Positions 1-8,353 of a stretch of DNA of 64,000 nt are shown here, one piece after another. Position 1 is the first letter of the stretch, and every line of letters begins with the position of its first letter. The DNA is from Moorena sp. SIOASIH (GTDB lineage: Bacteria; Cyanobacteriota; Cyanobacteriia; Cyanobacteriales; Coleofasciculaceae), in the NCBI RefSeq assembly GCF_010671925.1, contig NZ_JAAHIH010000003.1:1-64000 (forward strand). The letters run 5' to 3'. The notes under the pieces were generated by a model. It ran no database searches and was not told the origin of the DNA. It worked only from the letters and a program-made list of their open reading frames with translations. Position numbers and translations under genes: made by a program.

Positions 1-66
1 TTCGGTGCTATGGAAAGAAGCTCAGTCTCCATCAAATACCTGCGGTGCGACCCCGCGCTTTTTCAA

Positions 67-118
67 AGCTAAGCGTGAATGCGCACCAAGAGAGCTAAGC
101 GTGAACGCGCACCAAGAG
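67..118. repeat. 26-bp tandem direct repeat at the 3' end of the methylase gene
   Basis: Two head-to-tail copies of a 26-bp unit containing GCTAAGCGTGAA and GCGCACCAAGAG, differing at one base. On the minus strand the repeat is translated as the last residues of the adenine methylase and supplies its stop codon. The first 66 bases of the window hold no gene I recognise. Confidence 0.8.
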
Positions 119-1103
119 AGGGAAGGAGAAGTTCCCTAATTTCCCCTCTGCTATTTCCTTTTGAGTTTATTCTACGGGATGCCAATATTCGCTCAATAGT
201 CAACCCTTGATATAACTCATCAAAAAACAAATCATTAACATAGTTAGTTGGATCGGAATTGCTGAGCATTTGATGGGCTCCTGCCTGATCAGCTTTCACA
301 AACACATCCCGTAAACGACGCTGCTCATTATCATCAAATTCCAGGGAATGATAGGAATTGAAATTGGAGGTTTTGCTGATCGGACGATAGGGAGGATCAT
401 AGTAAATAAAGGTGCTATGATCAGCATATTCCAGAACTTGACTAAAGTCCCTTTGTTCTATTTCAGCAATTTGGAATAGCTTGGAGACAGCTCGCAGATT
501 ATTGGCATTCAGAATTTTAGGATTTTTGTATCGTCCTACTGGCACATTAAATTCTCCTTTGCTATTGACCCGATACAGACCGTTAAAGCAAGTTTTATTC
601 AGAAAAACGGTTATGGCAGCCCGCTTGATCCAATTGCGAGCGTAAGAGTTAGCATCTATTTGTTTATTAAAGGTGTTATATTTGTTACGATATTTGTAGT
701 ATAATGCTTTCCGACGTTGATCATCTTTGGGCAGGTATGTATTACTAAGCTTTAACAGTTCTGTAATCAGGGATTCAACATCCTGTTGGATAACCTTATA
801 CAGGATAATCAGCTCAGGATTGGTATCGAATAGATAAGCTTTATGGATATCGAAACTGTTGACAATATCGAAAAAAACTGCACCTCCTCCCACGAAGGGC
901 TCGATATAAGTCGTCAGAGTTCCCTTGCGTAACTTTGGTGAGTATCTCTCTCGAAGTTGTGGCAGAAGCTGAGTCTTGCCTCCTGCCCATTTTAGCACAG
1001 GAGATGCTAATTCTATTTCTTTTTTTAATGGTTTTTGTATTAGGTGAAATGGTTCATAATCTGTTAAATTAGCCACGTTTATAATTAGTAAATTTGCATA
1101 CAA
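69..1103 (-). CDS. dam: D12-class DNA adenine N6-methyltransferase (Dam family)
   Basis: Transfers a methyl group from S-adenosylmethionine to adenine N6 in DNA. Visible motifs are the N-terminal KWAGGK block, the SAM-binding EPFVGGGAVFF block near residue 70, and the catalytic DPPY motif in the second half, in the order expected for the D12 (alpha) class. The length of 344 aa is somewhat above typical Dam proteins because the last ~15 residues are read from a 26-bp tandem repeat rather than family sequence. The start is uncertain: the longest frame opens at TTG (1103) and a GTG near 1076 is an alternative; no in-frame ATG precedes the KWAGGK block. No restriction enzyme partner is obvious, although the next gene upstream has a PD-(D/E)XK-like core. 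An orphan methylase is the simplest reading. Confidence 0.9.
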   Translation of the reverse strand: MYANLLIINVANLTDYEPFHLIQKPLKKEIELASPVLKWAGGKTQLLPQLRERYSPKLRKGTLTTYIEPFVGGGAVFFDIVNSFDIHKAYLFDTNPELIILYKVIQQDVESLITELLKLSNTYLPKDDQRRKALYYKYRNKYNTFNKQIDANSYARNWIKRAAITVFLNKTCFNGLYRVNSKGEFNVPVGRYKNPKILNANNLRAVSKLFQIAEIEQRDFSQVLEYADHSTFIYYDPPYRPISKTSNFNSYHSLEFDDNEQRRLRDVFVKADQAGAHQMLSNSDPTNYVNDLFFDELYQGLTIERILASRRINSKGNSRGEIRELLLPSLGARSRLALLVRIHA

Positions 1104-1540
1104 TTAATATTGTATAGCATTTTTATTTGAGATGTAAACCTAGGATTAATATAACAAATAAACAGCTAAAAGGGAACAGGGAACAGGTAAAAGTGAATAG
1201 GGAACAGGGAACAGGGAACAGTAGTCAAAATATCCCATTTTTTTTATGCTAACTAAGCATTGGGTTTGATAATATATTTATCAAGGCTATATATCCCTTG
1301 TATATTATTATTTGTTGCACCATAACAGATTAAAAATCTAGAGAAAATACTGTCTAAAAAAAAAAAAAATATTTAAAATCATTGATTGTTGATATTTAAA
1401 AAAATCTTAATTTATATCAAATCCGGATAATTGTCCACACTTACGATATCCAGACAAAATCTTTCTCCCCCTGCTCCCCTGCTCCCCTGCTCCCCTGCTC
1501 CCCTGCTCCCCTACTCCCCTGCTCCCCTACTCCCTACCTT
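1104..1540. repeat. Gene-free AT-rich stretch ending in an 8-bp tandem array
   Basis: No gene seen. About 1165-1225 holds short GGGAACAG repeats; 1340-1420 is very AT-rich with a run of A; 1465-1538 is an array of an 8-bp CTCCCCTG-type unit. The upstream region of the methylase lies here, but no convincing promoter can be chosen by eye. Confidence 0.6.
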
Positions 1541-1731
1541 ACAAGGGTAGGTTTTTTACAAAGGGGCAAGTATGTACTTTGATTACGTATAAATTCCTAA
1601 AAATATGTATCAAAATACACAATGATTTCCGGGATAATTCTCCCCATTTCCTGCTTTTCCGGATTCCCGATTCCCGATTCCCGATTCCCGATTCCCTACT
1701 CCCGACCCAAATGTAAAAAACCTACCCCTGT
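1541..1731. mobile_element. 191-bp inverted-repeat element (MITE-like), copy 1
   Basis: The ends are ACAAGGGTAGGTTTTTTACA and TGTAAAAAACCTACCCCTGT, which are inverted repeats with one mismatch over 20 bp. The interior contains a TTCCCGA heptamer array. A second copy of exactly the same length lies at 27038-27228, matching nearly throughout. No open frame of a transposase is present, so mobility would have to be supplied in trans. A clear target duplication is not visible. Confidence 0.75.
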
Positions 1732-1755
1732 GAGCTACTCCCTACTCCCTACTCC

Positions 1756-2391
1756 CTATTCCCTGCCCGCACCGCTATCACCAAGAACAGCTACCAAAAT
1801 TCGGAACAATTCTTCTAAATCAGCTGGAACACGGTACAGATTTAGGTCTTGGGTAACTTGTTTATGCTCTCGGTGCAAAAGTCCAAATTGCCAGATATCC
1901 CCTGTAGAAACAGCACCCTCTAAAATCAATTGCTCATTGTCACTCCATAGATCCAGGGCAATTAGTTCTACCGCAAGTTGGGTAAAGCCTCTTTGGATAT
2001 TAGCATTTTTTGCTTCTATTACCAGCAGTTTACTATCTGTATAAAGATAATAGTCTAGATAACCTTTCAAGTATTCTGTAACAGTGAGGGGATATTCGAT
2101 TCTTAGCTGGGCTTGAGTATAGTGGACTAAATCAAGTAAGATGGGAGCGATTAGTAATTCCCGTCGAGCTGCTTCACTGGTTAAACTAACATAGGGTAAG
2201 CTTTCTTCAATTCTGGATTTGAGACTATAAAGTCGGTCTAGTTTTGTCGTAGACTTTTCTAAATGCAAAGAGCTTCGCTTCAAGGTATAGCCAAATTCAG
2301 CCAGAATGTCTTCTGGCTCAACGACCATCTCAAAATAACTTCTAAAGGTATAAGATTTGTCAGGTTGGAGGATGGGAATTTTGTTCATCAT
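1756..2391 (-). CDS. PD-(D/E)XK nuclease-like protein of unknown role
   Basis: I do not recognise a named family with certainty. The 211-aa protein has a core with a GYLDYYL strand followed ~15 residues later by LLVIEAKNANIQRGFTQLAVE. This matches the D-(x)n-ExK arrangement of the PD-(D/E)XK nuclease fold plus a following helix with a conserved Q. The N-terminal ~90 residues are predicted mostly helical. Tandem ATGs open the frame (2391 and 2388). The C-terminus runs into a heptamer array, and the stop TAG comes from that repeat. Related small proteins are common in cyanobacteria, often as single genes. Nuclease activity is inference from the motif only. Confidence 0.6.
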   Translation of the reverse strand: MMNKIPILQPDKSYTFRSYFEMVVEPEDILAEFGYTLKRSSLHLEKSTTKLDRLYSLKSRIEESLPYVSLTSEAARRELLIAPILLDLVHYTQAQLRIEYPLTVTEYLKGYLDYYLYTDSKLLVIEAKNANIQRGFTQLAVELIALDLWSDNEQLILEGAVSTGDIWQFGLLHREHKQVTQDLNLYRVPADLEELFRILVAVLGDSGAGRE

Positions 2392-2636
2392 TAAAATAGG
2401 GAGTGGGGAGATGGGGAGATGGGGAGATGGAGAGATTTTTATTAAGGATAATTATCCTGAAATGATATAAGTTTAATTATTTAGATAAGTTATAATTATA
2501 GCGTTTATCATAGCTATGAGGTACACAATATTTTTCACCTCTTGCCTCTTGCCTCTTGCCTCTTGCCTCTTGCCTCTTGCCTCTTGCCTCTTACCTGCTC
2601 CCTACTCCCTACTCCCTACTCCCTACTCCCTACTCC
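2392..2636. repeat. Intergenic composite of tandem repeats
   Basis: In order: an 8-bp GGGGAGAT array (2399-2436), a TATAGCG...TATGAGGTACA motif (2498-2526) that recurs near 9827, 49145-49310 and 60080, a TCTTGCC heptamer array (2540-2590), and an ACTCCCT heptamer array (2600-2640) that overlaps the end of the next gene. Confidence 0.8.
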
Positions 2637-5600
2637 CTACTCCCTTTTCAATTCCTTAATCTGATCACAAAGAGTGCGATCGCTTTTTTCTAGCTCAGCA
2701 TTTGTGCTCAAATAATCCTGGAGCCAATCACAACTATAGGTTAGGACTTGATCAAGATCGAGGACTTGATCCACATTCCACAAAATCACATTACTATCAG
2801 CACTAGCGGAGGCTAGGATTTTCCCATCTTGGCTGAAGGCGATTCCCTCTACCTCATCCTGATGTGCGGTGAGGGTAGTCCGCAAGGTACCACCATCCCG
2901 CTGCCAAAGTTTCACAGTCTTGTCAGCACTGGCAGAAGCAATCAGGTTACCATCGGGGCTGAAGGTCACTCCCGTAATCCGGTCACTGTGTCCTGTCAGG
3001 GTATGTAGCAGTTTTGGTTTGGTCAGATTCCAGTCTTTACTGTCCCCCTGCCAAACTTTGACTGTCTTATCCTCACTACCGGAAGCAATTAGCTCACCAT
3101 CAGGGCTAATTGCCACTGTTTTCACCTCATCCTCATGGCCTGTGAGAGTATAGAAACTATTGCTCCAGCATTCCGGTAGTAAATTGCTGTTTTGAGTTGG
3201 TTTTGCAAGCCCTGTACAGGTACTATCTATCTTCCACAGTTTTATGGTTTTATCTTCAGAGGCTGAAGCAATTATCTTACCATTGGGACTGAACGCTACT
3301 CCCTCCACCTCATTGCTATGACCTTCTAGGGTAGTTAGCAAGCTACCATCCCGCTGCCAGAGTTTAATGGTTTTATCTTCAGAGGCTGAAGCAATTATCT
3401 GACCATCGGGACTGAACACTACTCCCTCAACCCCAGCGGAATGGTTATTCAGGGTAGCTAGGAAGGTGCCATGTTTATCCCAGAGTTTCACTCTCTTGTC
3501 AGTACTTGCAGAAGCAATAATGTCACCATCGGGACTGAATGCTACTCCCGTAACTATAGCGCTATGGTTAGTTCTGGTAAGTTTCAAGGTGCCGTCTGGT
3601 TGCCAGAGTTTGACAGTTTTGTCGCTACTGGCTGAAGCAATCAGGTTACCATCGGGACTGAATGCCACTGCCCTCACCCCATTGCAATGACCAGTAAGGG
3701 TTGTGTACAAGGTACTGTTTTGTTTCCAAAGCTTAATGGTATTGTCCTCACTAGCAGAAGCAATTATTTTACCATCGGGGCTGAATGCTACTCCCTCTAC
3801 CTCATCCCGATGACCTTCTAAGATAGTGAGCAACCTGCCCTCTTTTGTCCAGACTTTAATGGTATTATCCTCACTAGCGGAGGCAATTCGCTCACCATCG
3901 GGACTGAAAGCAACTCCATAAACTTCGTCCCGATGTCCTGTTAAGGTTTTAAGCAACCTACCGTCTTTAGCCCAGAGCTTGACAGTATTGTCTTCAGAGG
4001 CAGAAGCTATCATCTCACCATCGGGGCTAAACGCTACTGCTTCAACTCCACTCCCATGGCCTGTCAAGGTTCTAAGCAACCTACCCTCGATAGTCCAGAG
4101 TTTGACAGTATTGTCTTCAGAGGCGGAAGCTATCATCTCACCATCGGGGCTAAACGCTATTCCTTCAACTCCTGCACTATGCCCTGTCAGGAGTTTGTGT
4201 AACTTGCCCTCTAGGTTCCAAAGTTTGACAGTGTTGTCTTCACTAGCGGAGGCGACTAGCTTACCATCCGGGCTGAAGACTACTGCTTCAAACCCAGCAC
4301 TATTGTTAGTGAAGGTGTTTAGCAAGATGCCGTCTTTTGTCCAAAGTTTGACAGTGTTGTCGGCACTAGCGGAGGCAATCATCTTACCATCTGGGCTAAA
4401 AGCCACTCCCTTAACTTGCTCGATATGGCCTTCTAGGGTGTTTAATAGAGTGCCGTCCCGCTGCCAGAGTTTGACGGTCTTGTCACCACTAGCCGAGGCA
4501 ATCATCTCACCATCCGGGCTAAAAACCAGGTCGTAAACTGCAGCCTGATGTCCTGAGAAGCGATTGTACTCCTTAATCTCATAAATGATTCGCCAGAGCA
4601 TTTTCTCAACTTTCTCAACTTGAGTCTGGGTATTTGTCTTTGCCCCAGCTAACTGTTGCAGTTTTTTCCAAGCCTTAATGGCGTAGATCAAGGCATCCAA
4701 CTTGTGATTGGAGGCATAGAACGCTTCAGAGGATTTAGCGATCGCATTAATTTCGTTAATGGCAGCATTTTGGTACTCCCGGAAAGCGATCAGACCTAAA
4801 CTAGCGGACACTAGAAATGCTGTGCTCACTGTAGCCAGCAGGAGCTTTTGCAGTCGGGAAATTTCTTTTTCTTTGGTCAATTGTATTGCCACGGCTTTAG
4901 TTCGTGCGGCTTCAGCCCGTTGAGCTTCCCGTTTATCCAAAGCTTGGCTAGCCGATAAGAACTGATAATCTTGGTCACTCAGGCTACGGGAATCTGCCCA
5001 AGCTAGGGCATCTAGTAATGCTTGACCTCGCAATAGTCTCGATTCATCCTGACAATCACCATTGAACCAAGCTCTTAGACTTGTGGCATAGGGACGAAGA
5101 TTTGATAGTTGCTTGCTGACCCAATCACAGTTGAAAACAGCAGCATAAATGGGGTTACGAACCCTAACCTTTCCCTCACTCTTGACCACTAATCCTGACA
5201 GTAGCAATTCCATTTGTTCCCAACTGTCATCTGCGGCTACTGCTCCCTGTTGCAGAATTTGCTGATAAAGTCCTAATAACCGTCCAGCCCGTTGCTGATT
5301 GCTGAGAATGCGATCGCGTATGGTTCTCAGATGCTCTGGTTCATCTTGGACTTCCCAGTTGTCGATAATTCGCCTACCCACAAGGTACTCAATCGATGTG
5401 GGATTGACAGTACACCTCTTGCCAAAGTACTTTTTTGATACTGTTTTTGATACTGTAGTGGTGAATTCTTCTCCACTGTTCCCTGTTGCGGGATCCGAAG
5501 TTTCCTCTTGTGAAAGAAGTCTAGTACAATGCTCTATATCCTCTAGAATCAGCTGACATAGCTTTTGAGTCAGTAAAGGCTGTCCTCCCGTAAACGCCAA

Positions 5601-6299
5601 GATTTCCCTAAGTAAGGCTTTGGGATTGTTAACGCTGTCACTAAATCCTAGCGCTAGAGTTTCGGCTTCTTCCAGAGTAAATCCAGATAACTCAATCCCC
5701 CGTCCGATATTAAACGGAGTCCGTTGCTTATCTACGATCAAATCCGAGGGAGTGGCTACCCCTAACAAAACAAAACTGAGGCGTTGGTAGGCTAGCTGTT
5801 CTGTGCGCTTGTTGTAACAGGCTCGGATTAGGGCAAAAAAATCTTCAATGGGGAACGATAAACCGAGAATGCTATCGATTTCATCAATAAAGATCACCAA
5901 ATTTCCCTCAACCTCTGCCAGTAGCACCTCCTCAATAAAATCACTAAGACGCTTCACTGGGGATAGATAAGAGCGTGAGCGCCACCAAGCGCGTAAATTG
6001 ACCTGGAGGTTGAAGCTGCTCACCAGACAGCGTAATATACTAGCATACCACTGGTCTGCTGTCAAATCTTGGGTACCAATTTCCGTCAAATCAACGATTC
6101 CACAGTGGATGCCTATTCCTTGTAATCGGTGAGTAGTTTGCACCCTCAAAGAAGACTTACCCATTTGCCTGGAGGTAAGGACATAGCAAAACTCACCCGC
6201 TACCAGAGCCTGATACAAATCCTGATCTGCTCTACGGCGCACATAGCAGAGGGTATCAGGGGGTAAACTCCCGCCAACTTGATAGTTGTGCTTTTTCAT
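2637..6299 (-). CDS. AAA-like ATPase fused to 14 WD40 repeats
   Basis: A 1220-aa multidomain protein. Residues ~1-380 are an AAA-like (AAA_35-type) NTPase with Walker A TSRQMGKSS at 42-50 and Walker B LVIFIDEID at 134-142. A charged, coiled-coil-like stretch (~455-483) leads into one hydrophobic segment (~484-506, probably membrane-spanning). Residues ~583-1173 hold 14 WD40 repeats, each with the FSPDG / IASAS.D.TVKLW signature, enough for two seven-bladed propellers. The repeats are very alike, suggesting recent internal amplification. The gene lies 22 bp after the vMAP-type ATPase gene, so the two are probably an operon. Related families are discussed as cyanobacterial NTP-dependent signalling or conflict proteins; the ligand is unknown. 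The stop TAG comes from a heptamer array. Confidence 0.85.
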   Translation of the reverse strand: MKKHNYQVGGSLPPDTLCYVRRRADQDLYQALVAGEFCYVLTSRQMGKSSLRVQTTHRLQGIGIHCGIVDLTEIGTQDLTADQWYASILRCLVSSFNLQVNLRAWWRSRSYLSPVKRLSDFIEEVLLAEVEGNLVIFIDEIDSILGLSFPIEDFFALIRACYNKRTEQLAYQRLSFVLLGVATPSDLIVDKQRTPFNIGRGIELSGFTLEEAETLALGFSDSVNNPKALLREILAFTGGQPLLTQKLCQLILEDIEHCTRLLSQEETSDPATGNSGEEFTTTVSKTVSKKYFGKRCTVNPTSIEYLVGRRIIDNWEVQDEPEHLRTIRDRILSNQQRAGRLLGLYQQILQQGAVAADDSWEQMELLLSGLVVKSEGKVRVRNPIYAAVFNCDWVSKQLSNLRPYATSLRAWFNGDCQDESRLLRGQALLDALAWADSRSLSDQDYQFLSASQALDKREAQRAEAARTKAVAIQLTKEKEISRLQKLLLATVSTAFLVSASLGLIAFREYQNAAINEINAIAKSSEAFYASNHKLDALIYAIKAWKKLQQLAGAKTNTQTQVEKVEKMLWRIIYEIKEYNRFSGHQAAVYDLVFSPDGEMIASASGDKTVKLWQRDGTLLNTLEGHIEQVKGVAFSPDGKMIASASADNTVKLWTKDGILLNTFTNNSAGFEAVVFSPDGKLVASASEDNTVKLWNLEGKLHKLLTGHSAGVEGIAFSPDGEMIASASEDNTVKLWTIEGRLLRTLTGHGSGVEAVAFSPDGEMIASASEDNTVKLWAKDGRLLKTLTGHRDEVYGVAFSPDGERIASASEDNTIKVWTKEGRLLTILEGHRDEVEGVAFSPDGKIIASASEDNTIKLWKQNSTLYTTLTGHCNGVRAVAFSPDGNLIASASSDKTVKLWQPDGTLKLTRTNHSAIVTGVAFSPDGDIIASASTDKRVKLWDKHGTFLATLNNHSAGVEGVVFSPDGQIIASASEDKTIKLWQRDGSLLTTLEGHSNEVEGVAFSPNGKIIASASEDKTIKLWKIDSTCTGLAKPTQNSNLLPECWSNSFYTLTGHEDEVKTVAISPDGELIASGSEDKTVKVWQGDSKDWNLTKPKLLHTLTGHSDRITGVTFSPDGNLIASASADKTVKLWQRDGGTLRTTLTAHQDEVEGIAFSQDGKILASASADSNVILWNVDQVLDLDQVLTYSCDWLQDYLSTNAELEKSDRTLCDQIKELKRE

Positions 6300-6321
6300 G
6301 ATTTATAGGCATCCATGGGTT

Positions 6322-7659
6322 TTAACCCAGGTGAGTACTAAAGTACTGACGATACAAATCACAACTAGGCACAGCCCCCTGTTTATGGAGCTGTACTAAT
6401 CCTAAACTTTGCAACTTAAAGGCTAGCTTTTGCTCTAATTCCACTGGCTGGGATGACTTCACTACTGTTCGATAGGCTGCGACCAGTTGTGGATATTGCT
6501 GTAGATTCCACCATTGTCGTCGAAGGTCATCATGGTAAATTCCCGATTCGCTTGCTGCTGAATTCAATAACTCCTCAAAGGTAACGTCACCGCGCCTAAG
6601 ATGATATAACGCTACCCTTAAAAGACAAGGATTTCCTCCTACTTTAGCCATAATTAATGACACGTGATTGAAGCTCGAATCATCACTACCCCAATCGATT
6701 CCGTGGCGACGGGCTAATTCTTGCACTTGGGCCTTAGTAAACTCTGGCAATTCAATAGATAATCCCACATTAAAGGGGGATTGGTGGATATGTAACGCAA
6801 TATAAACGTCAGTAGAATGTATAATAATTAAGCGCAGTTTTTGCCAAATTGTGCTACCGGTTACACCGTATTTGGCTTTTTCATACCAAGCTCGCAACAA
6901 ACCCAGGAAATCCGTGGCAATGGCAGGGTAATTAAACAACAGGTTGACCTCATCTAATGCCAATACCATCGGTGTATCTATTTCTTTTAATAGATAATTC
7001 TCGAAGTAATCTGTGGTATTTCCACTGCTGCCAAAGATATCATCCCAATAATCAGTCAGTCGATTTGGTAATTCTAGGCTACGAGTGACTGTAGCACAGA
7101 ACCATTGTAAAAATCGTTCTAAATCCGTAAAGACATTGGCATCGGCTTGCTGCAAGCTCAGAGCAACTGTGCGGAAGCCAGATGCTCTAGCGTGATCGAG
7201 AACCCTCACCATCAGGGAGGTTTTACCCATCTGTCTAGGGGCTTTAATTCGGATTAATGCCCCTGGCTGCAACACTGTTTCGTAACATAGAGAGTCATTG
7301 GGGGGACGCTCGATATAAAAAGAGGAATTCAGAGGCACCACACCTCTAGGTAATTCCATCTCTGTAGGTAATTCCAGCTCGACCTCTGGCAACTGCTCAA
7401 GCTCGACCTCTCGTAATCGGTCCCTAAGAACAGAACGAATGTTATTTTTTGTGATCTTCTCTCCAAACACCTCTGAGAGGATATGCCACAACCGGGAGCC
7501 AACCACCCGAATGTAATCGGCGTCGTAACCAGACCCCTCAGCAATCTCTTGATAAGTTTGTCCTGACCAACATTGGCGGAGCACCAGTTCTTGAACAGCG
7601 TTTAAGCGTTCGGGTTTGATGACCGTATCTACCATCGCCAATGCTTCTTCAACACTCAT
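6322..7659 (-). CDS. vMAP-type N-terminal HTH plus AAA-like ATPase
   Basis: Residues 1-85 match the helix-turn-helix domain found at the N-terminus of vWA-MoxR-associated proteins (LQ/VQE-LVLR..W.G.TY.EIA...GY...Y.R.VGS.LW..LSE..GEK.TK.N....L). Residues ~110-445 are an AAA-like NTPase with Walker A APRQMGKTS (140-148) and Walker B MVLALDEV (231-238). A short acidic linker with repeated E-L-P joins them. There is no propeller or effector domain, so this looks like the switch or sensor partner of the downstream ATPase-WD40 protein. The start is the ATG at 7659, after a ~690 bp gene-free stretch that probably holds the operon promoter. Function is inference from domain architecture. Confidence 0.85.
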   Translation of the reverse strand: MSVEEALAMVDTVIKPERLNAVQELVLRQCWSGQTYQEIAEGSGYDADYIRVVGSRLWHILSEVFGEKITKNNIRSVLRDRLREVELEQLPEVELELPTEMELPRGVVPLNSSFYIERPPNDSLCYETVLQPGALIRIKAPRQMGKTSLMVRVLDHARASGFRTVALSLQQADANVFTDLERFLQWFCATVTRSLELPNRLTDYWDDIFGSSGNTTDYFENYLLKEIDTPMVLALDEVNLLFNYPAIATDFLGLLRAWYEKAKYGVTGSTIWQKLRLIIIHSTDVYIALHIHQSPFNVGLSIELPEFTKAQVQELARRHGIDWGSDDSSFNHVSLIMAKVGGNPCLLRVALYHLRRGDVTFEELLNSAASESGIYHDDLRRQWWNLQQYPQLVAAYRTVVKSSQPVELEQKLAFKLQSLGLVQLHKQGAVPSCDLYRQYFSTHLG

Positions 7660-8353
7660 TACTTTTTATTATGTAATCAATTAGAATTATTTATTACTTT
7701 TTCTCACAGACAAAGCCACATTGCCGATTTACCTTAAATACAGGGATCGCAAATCGTCCTTTAGGGTTAACGCCAAGCCAGCGATCAATAGCCGATCGCT
7801 GGCTACCTACTTCAAGGGGGATCAGCTTCCCTAGTCAAGCAGGCTTACGCAATTAAGCCATCTAAAAACTACCTATAAGGGTTAAAGGGTAACAGTTAAA
7901 ACTACCTCGTAATTGTGGGCATCCAAGAATAGGGCATGGGATTTACCCCTACTCCATGCTCTATTTTGTTTTCCCTGGTTAACTAATGGTTAACTAAGAT
8001 GTTCCATCACTGATCCACGGTAGTGATCGATAGTGGCTAGCGTTCTATGGAAGTTGGGTTTTCGACAGTTGGCCGTTGCTTGTTTATGGTCCACATTCAC
8101 TCAACATTCAACAGTCCCACCTCTGATTTAAACGGTATAACCGCAACTTAGGATGATGCCAAACAGCGTTATTGATTTGCTTAGTAAAACCATCAGGAAG
8201 GATGTTCATCGTTAACAAACATTAACAAAATTGAGCTTAAAGAATATGGCAAAACGTTTACTATACCACAGCTTTTGCCTTTCCGGTTTCCTTTTTGGCT
8301 CAATTATCCATGAGTAACTCAATTGAGCTAATTCAGGGTGATAGAGAAAGTAG
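7660..8353. other. Gene-free stretch between divergent genes
   Basis: About 690 bp separating the minus-strand ATPase operon from the plus-strand GGDEF-EAL gene, so it should contain both promoters. I see no open frame with coding character, no tandem array and no clear RNA fold. Short TTAACTAATGGTTAACTAA-like inverted motifs lie near 7978-7998. Confidence 0.5.

Noticed and set aside
1622..2044. 140-aa plus-strand frame
   Set aside because: It starts in the 191-bp element and heptamer array and then runs antisense to the PD-(D/E)XK gene, which has the better motif content.
3979..4536. 185-aa plus-strand frame
   Set aside because: Antisense shadow of the WD40 repeats; its own repeats are the reverse reading of the SPDG blocks.
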